Notes under the pieces: generated by a model | Databases searched by the model: none | What the model was told of the DNA's origin: nothing | The model's input: only the letters and a program-made list of their open reading frames with translations | Assembly (NCBI GenBank): GCA_945868875.1 | Contig: CAMBMW010000003.1 | Coordinates: 1-40,584 of the forward strand | Length of the DNA: 40,584 nt | DNA from: an uncultured Treponema sp. | GTDB lineage: Bacteria > Spirochaetota > Spirochaetia > Treponematales > Treponemataceae | Direction: 5' to 3' | Position numbers and translations under genes: made by a program | Part shown: piece after piece, positions 28,819 to 36,520 of the stretch | Numbering within the stretch: the first letter of the stretch is position 1 | Layout of the letters: the number at the start of each line of letters is the position of its first letter

Positions 28819-29820
28819 TTATTTTTTTGTTTTATTCAGATTTTTTTCATGCTTTTCTGAGGCGAGCATAAATAAAATTGCAGCCATTGTTATGATTGTA
28901 AGCAAAACAGAAAAAGCAGAAGCCAATGGAATGTTACGTGCTTTTTGAATTTGATCCATGATGATGTTTCCGAGCATGTAACTTTTTGTACTTCCCACAA
29001 GTTGAGGTACAGTGTAATTTCCAAAAATCGGGATAAATGTAAAAATCACTGAACTTACAATGCCGCTTTTTATACCTGGAAGAAGAATTTTTATCATAGA
29101 CTGGAATTTTGTGGCACCTAAATCTCTTGCTGCTTCTAAAAGGGAAAAATCAAATCTATCGATAGAAGTAAAAATTGGCAAAATTGCATAAGGCAGATAC
29201 ATGTAAATGCTTACAAGAATTACAGCACCTTTTGTGTACATAAATTTATGTGGTATAAAAGTCCATTCTTTATTACCTGTGACAAAATGCCATATTGTTT
29301 CAAAAAATTTAAAAACGGCATTTAAAAGTCCATCTTGTCCGAGAATTGACTGCCATGCAAAAATTCTGATAAGTGAATTTGTCATGAATGGAATGATTAC
29401 CAGAATCAAAAGAACAGTCTGGTGTTTGCTTCTTGCAATTGCATAACCGCATGGAAGTGCAATTAAAATCGATACTATTGTAGAAACAATTGTCATCCAT
29501 AAAGTTCTGCCCAAAATAGGAAGATAAATGAATTTTCCTGTATCGCTGTCTTTTGCAAAAATAGATTTATATGCCTGTAGTGTAAAAACTTTTTGAACAC
29601 CGCCATGCATATCTTTTTTCATAAATGAATAACAGACAATAATGATGATAGGAACAACGAAAAATAAGGTAAACCAAATACCCATTGGCCAGGCGTAAGC
29701 AGGTCCAGCAGTCTTTTTTTTGAGAGTTGATTTGTATTGTGCTGCCAACCTTGCTTGAGAAGCTTTTGATGCTAGTTTTAGCAGAAAACTTTGATTATTT
29801 TTTGAGTTTTTATTTTTCAT
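28819..29820 (-). CDS. potB: Spermidine/putrescine ABC transporter permease PotB
   Basis: LLEAARDLGATKFQSMIKILLPGIKSGI (EAA motif); operon context. Confidence 0.92.
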   Translation of the reverse strand: MKNKNSKNNQSFLLKLASKASQARLAAQYKSTLKKKTAGPAYAWPMGIWFTLFFVVPIIIIVCYSFMKKDMHGGVQKVFTLQAYKSIFAKDSDTGKFIYLPILGRTLWMTIVSTIVSILIALPCGYAIARSKHQTVLLILVIIPFMTNSLIRIFAWQSILGQDGLLNAVFKFFETIWHFVTGNKEWTFIPHKFMYTKGAVILVSIYMYLPYAILPIFTSIDRFDFSLLEAARDLGATKFQSMIKILLPGIKSGIVSSVIFTFIPIFGNYTVPQLVGSTKSYMLGNIIMDQIQKARNIPLASAFSVLLTIITMAAILFMLASEKHEKNLNKTKK

Positions 29821-29826
29821 GGCAAA

Positions 29827-31017
29827 CTACTTGTTAATATCTTCAACAATGTATGCATCTTCTGCTGACCAGGAAACGTATACTTTATCTTTCCACTGAA
29901 TTACAGGTCCATCATCCATATAATCTGTGTGTTGTTTAAAAACCTTAATGATTTTTCCAGTGTCGAGTTTTACATAAAATTTTGACTGAAAGCCTGAATA
30001 AATCGGTTCTTCGACAATACCACTGAAAACATTAATGTCAGTTCTGCCACCTGTGTTAGGAGGTTCCAGCGTAATTCTGATTTTTTCTGGTCGAATTGTA
30101 AACGCAACTTTTTGACCTTTCTGAGTAAAATCATAATCTGTAACCTGCATGTAACGGTCAAGAGCAGCTTCAGCTTCTGTATCAGTTGCAAGAGGAGCTT
30201 GTTTTCCAAGTTCTGGAACGCTTAATGTTGCCATAAAATCATCGTTTCCAGAAATGTCTTTATGAGGAACACAATCAACGACTTCAGCATCAAAAAGATT
30301 TGTTTCACCAATAAACTGGGCTACAAACTGAGTTGCAGGACTTTCATAGATTTCATAAGGAGTTCCAATCTGCAAAACATGTCCGTGATTCATTACAGCA
30401 ATGCGGTCGCTTACAGAAAGAGCTTCACTTTGGTCATGTGTAACATATATGAATGTGATTCCAATCTGATCGTGAAGTCTGTCTAAATCAATAAGTAAGT
30501 TTGCACGAAGTTTTGCATCGAGAGCAGAAAGCGGTTCATCAAGCAAAAGAACTTTTGGCTCATTGATGAGTGCTCTTGCAATTGCTACGCGCTGTTTTTG
30601 ACCGCCTGAAAGTTGATTTGGTTTTTTGTTGATATGTTCATCAAGTTGAACCAGATGAACGTATTCCCGAACCTTTTTGTCAATTTCATCTTTTGGAAGT
30701 TTTTTTAATCGTAAAGGAAATGCAACATTTTCATAAATTGTCATGTGAGGAAAAAGCGCATAAGTTTGAAAAACTGTATTTGAGGCTCGTTTATTTGGAT
30801 TTAAAGGGATAACATTCTGGTCATCAAATAATACAACTCCATCATCTGGAAACTCAAATCCAGCGATAATGCGAAGAAGTGTTGTCTTTCCGCATCCAGA
30901 TGGACCTAAAAGAGAGAAAAATTCTCCCGGCTGAATAGTAAAATTGATGTCATCCAAAGCAACAAAGTCGCCAAATCTTTTGGATACATGATCAATGGTA
31001 ACCTGACTTCCTTTCAC
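29827..31017 (-). CDS. potA: Spermidine/putrescine ABC transporter ATP-binding protein PotA
   Basis: GPSGCGKTTLLRIIAGFE, LSGGQKQRVAIARAL, LLLDEPLSALDAKLR, C-terminal TOBE-like region. Confidence 0.95.
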   Translation of the reverse strand: MKGSQVTIDHVSKRFGDFVALDDINFTIQPGEFFSLLGPSGCGKTTLLRIIAGFEFPDDGVVLFDDQNVIPLNPNKRASNTVFQTYALFPHMTIYENVAFPLRLKKLPKDEIDKKVREYVHLVQLDEHINKKPNQLSGGQKQRVAIARALINEPKVLLLDEPLSALDAKLRANLLIDLDRLHDQIGITFIYVTHDQSEALSVSDRIAVMNHGHVLQIGTPYEIYESPATQFVAQFIGETNLFDAEVVDCVPHKDISGNDDFMATLSVPELGKQAPLATDTEAEAALDRYMQVTDYDFTQKGQKVAFTIRPEKIRITLEPPNTGGRTDINVFSGIVEEPIYSGFQSKFYVKLDTGKIIKVFKQHTDYMDDGPVIQWKDKVYVSWSAEDAYIVEDINK

Positions 31018-31045
31018 TCAAGTAACCTCGAATCAAAAATGATAA

Positions 31046-31063
31046 TTTACACATGCGTGTAAA
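31046..31063 (-). promoter_or_regulatory. Inverted repeat upstream of potABCD
   Basis: TTTACAC-atgc-GTGTAAA, 7-bp perfect stem, 29 bp upstream of the potA start. Confidence 0.4.
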
Positions 31064-31404
31064 CAGACTAGTAAAAACTTAGCTACTAATGTTGGCTCAT
31101 TAAAATCATAAAACTGGAGAAAGTTTCAGCTTTCAAAAGTTTACGATTTATCCGCGTAAAACGGTTAGTCCAATACGTTTGTGGTTTTTTAATTCTTATG
31201 GTAAAAATGCAATATTAACTAGATTCTGTCAATAAGTTTTAATTATTTTTTTTGTGTTTTTTTATCATTTTTTGAGCTTTATTTTTATTGAAAGATTTAT
31301 GCAAATTGATTATTCTTATTGTTACAGGAAATAGAAAATAAGATTAACTTTTTATATTTTGTTTTTTTTGCCTGAAATTTAAATTATATTCATTGAGGGA
31401 AAAA

Positions 31405-31632
31405 ATGTTTGCTATTATTGTTGGAATTATTTTTGTTGGATTTACAGCTTTTTCAGTGATTCCTGCTTTTCCATTAAACTGGGGACCGCAGGTTATTGAG
31501 TTTTTGAAAGGTTCTTTACCTGTTTTTGCTGCTTTTATTGGATTGATTTGTCTTTTTATCGGTGCTGCAGATATTAAAGATAAAAAAGAAGCAAAAAAAG
31601 AGGATGCAGAAAAAACAGAAGAAAACAAATAA
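31405..31632 (+). CDS. Small two-TM membrane protein with charged tail
   Basis: ATG at 31405 preceded by gaggg; two hydrophobic segments and a K/E-rich C-terminus. Confidence 0.6.
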   Translation: MFAIIVGIIFVGFTAFSVIPAFPLNWGPQVIEFLKGSLPVFAAFIGLICLFIGAADIKDKKEAKKEDAEKTEENK

Positions 31633-31701
31633 TTTCTTTTTTTATACTGCGTTTGCCCTGAATGTATCCATATTAAAAGTAAGTTTTAATTTGTTTTCAT
31701 A

Positions 31702-31731
31702 TTGACAAAAATCCTGTAAATTTGGTATCAT
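31702..31731 (+). promoter_or_regulatory. Sigma70-type promoter of rplM-rpsI
   Basis: TTGACA (31702-31707), 18-bp spacer, TATCAT (31726-31731). Confidence 0.75.
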
Positions 31732-31744
31732 ACTTTACCCGTTA

Positions 31745-31781
31745 TAGGATTTTTGGACTGCTCATCTGAAAATCCTAGCAG
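31745..31781 (+). promoter_or_regulatory. Candidate rplM leader hairpin/pseudoknot
   Basis: TAGGATTTT (31745-31753) / AAAATCCTA (31769-31777), 9 bp; loop CTGC (31758-31761) is complementary to GCAG (31778-31781). Confidence 0.6.
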
Positions 31782-31853
31782 CTTTCAAATTAGATGCAAA
31801 AATTTTGAAGTTGCAAGATAAACTTTTTATTATTTTTACAAAGGTATATCAAA

Positions 31854-32282
31854 ATGGAAACAATTTTCGTTAAAGAATACGACCAGCCACGCAAATGGTA
31901 TGTTATTGATGCAGCTGGAAAACCAATGGGACGTGTTGCTGCAAAAGCGGCATATATTGCACGTGGAAAAAACAAAGCTTCTTATACAAAAAATCAGCTT
32001 ATGGGTGATTTTGTTGTTATTATCAATGCTGAAAAAGCAGTAGTAACTGGTGGAAAAGAACAGAAAAAGATTTATTACCATCACACAGGATTTGTAGGTG
32101 GACTTCGTGCTCACACTTATGAAAAATTACTGGATAAACATCCTACAAAACCAATGGAATTAGCTGTTGCTGGTATGCTTCCACATGGACGTCTTGGACG
32201 CAAAATGATGGATTGTGTAAAGATTTACGCTGGTGCAGAGCATCCACATGCTGCTCAGAATCCTCAGCCAGTAGAATTTTAG
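31854..32282 (+). CDS. rplM: 50S ribosomal protein L13
   Basis: RKWYVIDAAGKPMGRVAAKAAYIARGKNK...GDFVVIINAEKAVVTGGKEQKKIYYHHTGFVGG. Confidence 0.97.
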   Translation: METIFVKEYDQPRKWYVIDAAGKPMGRVAAKAAYIARGKNKASYTKNQLMGDFVVIINAEKAVVTGGKEQKKIYYHHTGFVGGLRAHTYEKLLDKHPTKPMELAVAGMLPHGRLGRKMMDCVKIYAGAEHPHAAQNPQPVEF

Positions 32283-32298
32283 TTTTGGAGTGTAGAAA

Positions 32299-32691
32299 AT
32301 GGTAGAAAATATTGCTATTGGTACAGGACGAAGAAAAACTGCTGTTGCTCGTGTTTTTGTTCGCAACGGTTCTGGAAAAATTGTAGTAAACGGAAAAGAT
32401 GTAAAAGATTATTTTGCTACAGAAGCTCAGATTCAGGTTGTAAATCAGCCTTTAGCTGTAACTTCAATGGGTACAAAATATGATATTCTTATCAATGTAC
32501 AAGGTGGTGGTTTGAATGGTCAGGCTGCTGCTTGTTTGCATGGAATTTCTCGTGCTTTAGTTCAGATTGATCCTGATGCACGTACATCTCTTAAAGCAAA
32601 TGGATATCTTACTCGTGATTCACGTATGGTTGAACGTAAAAAGTACGGTCAGCGTGGTGCTCGAAGAAGATTCCAGTTCTCAAAACGTTAG
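32299..32691 (+). CDS. rpsI: 30S ribosomal protein S9
   Basis: GTGRRKTAVARVFVRNGSGKIVVNGKD...LTRDSRMVERKKYGQRGARRRFQFSKR. Confidence 0.97.
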   Translation: MVENIAIGTGRRKTAVARVFVRNGSGKIVVNGKDVKDYFATEAQIQVVNQPLAVTSMGTKYDILINVQGGGLNGQAAACLHGISRALVQIDPDARTSLKANGYLTRDSRMVERKKYGQRGARRRFQFSKR

Positions 32692-32730
32692 TTTTTATCT
32701 GGAAACTTCGTTTTACAGAAAGTATAAAAA

Positions 32731-32760
32731 GGCGGCTTTTTTAAAGTCGTCTTTTTTTTT
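32731..32760 (+). terminator. Intrinsic terminator after rpsI
   Basis: GGCGGCTTT-ttt-AAAGTCGTC (9 bp with two GU as RNA) followed by T9. Confidence 0.85.
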
Positions 32761-32794
32761 GTCTTTTTTTAACAAAATAAGTATATTTAAAACG

Positions 32795-33430
32795 ATGATA
32801 ATAAATTCTATAAGTCAAATCTCTTTATCTGGATTGTATCGCATTCGTCCCGAAAATGGTTCTGTTTTTTATGCTCGCCAGGAGTATCTTTCTTCTATAA
32901 TATTATCTGAACTAAGTGCCGGAACAGAAATTGATGAAGAGAACGAAGAAGAGCTTTTGGATGCTGGACTTTGTGTTGCAGTGGAATTGAAAGCTTGTGA
33001 TTATCTTTCCAGAGCGGAACAAAGCAGATTTGGCTTGACGCAAAAGCTTGTAAAAAAATCATTCCAAAAAAAATATATCAATATGGTGCTTGATTATCTT
33101 GAGAGTAAAGACTATCTGAATGATTTGCGGTTTTCAACGGCATGGTTGAACACAAGGAAGATTAATCATTATGAAGGAAGAACAAAACTTTTGGCTGAAC
33201 TTAGAAATAGAGGAATTTGCGAAAAAACTGCATCAAAAGCTTTGGATGATTTTTTTATATTAAATGATGAATTTGAAATTTGCAAAAAGGCTTATCAAAA
33301 ACATAAAAAAAATGGGAAAACCGAAGATAAACTTATGCAGGCAATGTTTAAATCCGGTTTTTCCCATAAACTTGTATTAAAAGCTAAAGAAGAATTAGAA
33401 TCTTCCTTCGTCAGTATCCCAATAGTTTAA
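32795..33430 (+). CDS. recX: Regulatory protein RecX
   Basis: YLSRAEQSRFGLTQKLVKKSFQKKYINMVLDYLESKDYLNDLRFSTAWLNTRKINHYEGRTKLLAELRNRGI is RecX-like. ATG at 32795 is chosen because the longer ORF overlaps rpsI. Confidence 0.82.
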   Translation: MIINSISQISLSGLYRIRPENGSVFYARQEYLSSIILSELSAGTEIDEENEEELLDAGLCVAVELKACDYLSRAEQSRFGLTQKLVKKSFQKKYINMVLDYLESKDYLNDLRFSTAWLNTRKINHYEGRTKLLAELRNRGICEKTASKALDDFFILNDEFEICKKAYQKHKKNGKTEDKLMQAMFKSGFSHKLVLKAKEELESSFVSIPIV

Positions 33431-34441
33431 TTCATTGTGTGATTTGATAAAATCAACAGTTTCATCGATTGTTGTAAAGCAAAGACCAACAACTGTGTCT
33501 GCACATCCGTAATAAATTGCAATTTTTCCGTCTTTTTCATCTGTTAATGCAGCGACTGGGAAACAAACATTGTCAACAAAACCTGTAGTTTCATAAGGCA
33601 TTTCTGGTGTAAGCATATAATCACCGCATCTGTAGCGAACGATGCTAGGTTTGTCATGATCCAAAATTGCAGCAGAGAATGAATAAACAAAGCCATTACA
33701 AGTAGTTGAAACTCCATGATAGAACATAAGCCAGCCTTTCTCTGTTTCACCTTTATCATTTTCGTATTCAATTTCGATTGGTGCTGGACCACAACCAATT
33801 TTAACACCCTGCCACCAGCCTTTTCCACCTTTTTGCATAACAAGACGATGTTCGCCCCAATATTTCATATCTGGAGATTGAGAAAGCAAAATATCACCAA
33901 AAGGAGTGTGTCCTGAATCTGAAGGACGTGAAAGCATTACAAATTTGCCATCGATTTTTTTTGGGAATAAAACGGCATTTCTATTGAATGGGAGGAATGG
34001 GTTTTCAAGACGAGTGAAGTCTTTGAAATCTTTTGTACTTGCTACACCAATTGAAGCTCCGTCAAAATCTCCGCACCAAAGAATGTAATATGTATCATCA
34101 ATCTTTACACAACGAGGATCGTATGCATAGAATGGATCGTGTGGTGTGCCGTCTGGATCATGCATATGAATTTTTTCTTTTTGGAATTCCCAATGGATTC
34201 CGTCTTCAGAATCGCCAATGTAAAGGAAAGGGCGTGCAGATGTATCTTCTGAGCGGAAAACACCTTTGAATTTTCCTTCCCAAGGAATTACAGCTGAGTT
34301 ATAGATGCGTCCCATTCCTTTGAAAGGATTTCTGCCAATAACAGGATTGTCACTGTAACGCCAGATTGGAAGCCATGTGTCAGCAGGTTTGTCCTGCCAT
34401 GGAATGTTTGGTAAGTTTCCACCGCTAATAATTTTTGCCAT
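33395..34441 (-). CDS. GH130-family beta-mannoside phosphorylase-like protein
   Basis: NPVIGRNPFKGMGRIYNSAVIPWEGKFKGVFRSED, YAYDPRCVKIDDTYYILWCGDFDG, GWWQGVKIGCGPAPIE, IYYGCADTVVGLCF. Confidence 0.87.
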   Translation of the reverse strand: MAKIISGGNLPNIPWQDKPADTWLPIWRYSDNPVIGRNPFKGMGRIYNSAVIPWEGKFKGVFRSEDTSARPFLYIGDSEDGIHWEFQKEKIHMHDPDGTPHDPFYAYDPRCVKIDDTYYILWCGDFDGASIGVASTKDFKDFTRLENPFLPFNRNAVLFPKKIDGKFVMLSRPSDSGHTPFGDILLSQSPDMKYWGEHRLVMQKGGKGWWQGVKIGCGPAPIEIEYENDKGETEKGWLMFYHGVSTTCNGFVYSFSAAILDHDKPSIVRYRCGDYMLTPEMPYETTGFVDNVCFPVAALTDEKDGKIAIYYGCADTVVGLCFTTIDETVDFIKSHNELNYWDTDEGRF

Positions 34442-34689
34442 TTGTTTCTCCTAAAATTTAATTTAAACAATGCTTTGTTTCTAGAATAAAAATAAAGCAC
34501 TGTTTTGATTAGTTTTTTAAGTATACTAAATTAATAATATATATTAATAAAATAAAGGTAAATAAATGATTTGTCAAGTAAAAATTACTTAAAAAACTAA
34601 AAATTAATTAAAAAATATTTAAAATTACTTAAAAAAAAGAGAATTGAGAGGGGAAGTGTTTTTTTTCTATGATGTAGAAGTAATTAAGG

Positions 34690-34815
34690 GGGTTAAATGT
34701 GGCAAGGATAGGAAGAACGCCGTAGGCGGCCACTGGACTGAGCGAAGCGAGGGAAGCGGCTGGAGCGAAGCGGAATTCTGGATAGCCTGTTTTTTGCGAA
34801 GCAAAAAGCCACCCA
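34690..34815. repeat. GC-rich island of mini-hairpins
   Basis: CGCC-GTA-GGCG (34718-34728); GCGAAGC at 34742-34748, 34765-34771 and 34796-34802; the last extends to TTTTTGC-GAA-GCAAAAA (34791-34807). Confidence 0.85.
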
Positions 34816-34876
34816 AATAAAAAATAACTGAAAAAACGACCTAGTAAAACTTAAAAAATGATGTTAAAATAAATTT

Positions 34877-36013
34877 ATGAAAGTTTTTAAAATTAATGAA
34901 ATAAAAAATAAAAAAATAATTGGAAGAAATGTAAAAAACGTAGAAGAATTGCCTGAGATTAATCTTTTTTGGGCGGCTTCTGCATTGAAGATTAATGTGA
35001 AGGCTAGTGAAGTTTGGGCTGGTTTTGCCAGTGATTATGATTCGAATGAACCTTGGGTGAGTATTTTTTTAAATGGAAGACGGATTTCTCGCTTTATGGT
35101 TGAAAAAGGGGAAGAAAAATCAGTTTGTCTTGTGCGTGGATTGAATCCTCAAGTGGAAAATGAAATTTGCATTTATAAAGATACACAGCCAATGCCAGGT
35201 GATGCTAAACATTCTTTGAAAATTTCGAAGATTTTTATTGATGATAATGGGGAATTTTGCCAGATAAAGCCTGCAAAAATGCGGATTGAGTTTATTGGGG
35301 ACAGTATTACAAGTGGTGAAGGGCTTGCTGGTGCTCCTGAACAAATGGAATGGATTCCTTCTGTTTTTGTAGGAAGTGAAAGTTATGCGGCACAGGTTTC
35401 TCGTTATTTTGGAGCTGAATTTTCTGTTTTTTCGCAATGCGGCTGGGGATTTTGCTGGGGATGGGATGGAAATCGAAATAATAATATTCCATCTTTCTAT
35501 GAAAAAGTTTGCGGTGTGATGGAAGGCGAATTTCATAATCAGCTTGGTGAGAATCAGGATTATGATTTTAAAGATGGAAGTGATTTTGTTGTCTTAAATC
35601 TGGGCACAAATGATAATGGAGCTTTTTTTCAACCTCCTTGGAAGGATGAAAAAACTGGAGTTGAGTATAAGTTAGAACTTGAAAATGGAAAAATTTCTGC
35701 CTCTGATAAAGAGTATATTGTGCAGAAGGCAAAAGATTTTCTTTCACTTATTAGAAAACATAACAAACATGCACAGATTGTCTGGTGTTATGGAATGATA
35801 AAATTGAATTTGATTCCAGAATGTTTGAAAACTGCCGTTTTGCAGTGGAAAAAAGAAACTGGTGATAAAAATATTCACATTTTAGAATTGGATTCAATGG
35901 AAGATGTTGAAAAAACTTATGAGGATAAAGGCTCTCGTGGTCATCCTGGAAAAAAAGTACATAAACTTGCAGCAGAGAAACTTGAAAAACTTATTGAAAA
36001 ATTGAGTAAATAA
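34877..36013 (+). CDS. SGNH/GDSL-type esterase with N-terminal jelly-roll-like domain (CE2-like carbohydrate esterase)
   Basis: MRIEFIGDSITSGEG, VVLNLGTNDNGAF, and C-terminal GHPGKKVHKLAAEKL. Confidence 0.75.
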   Translation: MKVFKINEIKNKKIIGRNVKNVEELPEINLFWAASALKINVKASEVWAGFASDYDSNEPWVSIFLNGRRISRFMVEKGEEKSVCLVRGLNPQVENEICIYKDTQPMPGDAKHSLKISKIFIDDNGEFCQIKPAKMRIEFIGDSITSGEGLAGAPEQMEWIPSVFVGSESYAAQVSRYFGAEFSVFSQCGWGFCWGWDGNRNNNIPSFYEKVCGVMEGEFHNQLGENQDYDFKDGSDFVVLNLGTNDNGAFFQPPWKDEKTGVEYKLELENGKISASDKEYIVQKAKDFLSLIRKHNKHAQIVWCYGMIKLNLIPECLKTAVLQWKKETGDKNIHILELDSMEDVEKTYEDKGSRGHPGKKVHKLAAEKLEKLIEKLSK

Positions 36014-36093
36014 AAATATATGGAATATTTGCTGGATTTTTTTTACTAGCAGATTTGATTTTATAAAAAAAAAGAATGGAGTGTTATAAATAT

Positions 36094-36510
36094 ATGGAAA
36101 ATAGACCTCAACAGTCTCAGATTAATGAAGCTTTATCAATTATTGATAGATTGATTCCTCTTGTGAACGACGCTGAACGAAATCTTTCGAGTGCAAGAAA
36201 CTGGGGATTTTTGGATGTTTTAGGAGGAGGTTTTATTGTTGATTTGATTAAACATTCAAAACTGAATAATGCTACAAATTCTATGGAGCAGGTGAATTAT
36301 TTAATGCAAGATTTGCAGAGAGTATTGGGCGCTATGAATGCAAACGATTATTCTATGAATGTTGGAAATTTTGTTACGCTTGCTGATTTTTTATTTGATG
36401 GTGCTATTGCCGATATTTATATGACTAGCAAAATTATGAACAGTCTGGATGAAGTGAGGAAACTTAAAAACAGACTTATGGAGCTTAGAAACAGACTGTC
36501 AAGATGCTAG
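36094..36510 (+). CDS. Hypothetical helical protein
   Basis: ORF of ~138 aa with an upstream ggag; the second ATG is preferred. No family recognised. Confidence 0.6.
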   Translation: MENRPQQSQINEALSIIDRLIPLVNDAERNLSSARNWGFLDVLGGGFIVDLIKHSKLNNATNSMEQVNYLMQDLQRVLGAMNANDYSMNVGNFVTLADFLFDGAIADIYMTSKIMNSLDEVRKLKNRLMELRNRLSRC

Positions 36511-36520
36511 AATATGCCAG

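Noticed and set aside
32567-32794. Longer recX start overlapping rpsI
   Set aside because: The upstream part is an out-of-frame translation of rpsI and the terminator region; ATG at 32795 fits RecX better.
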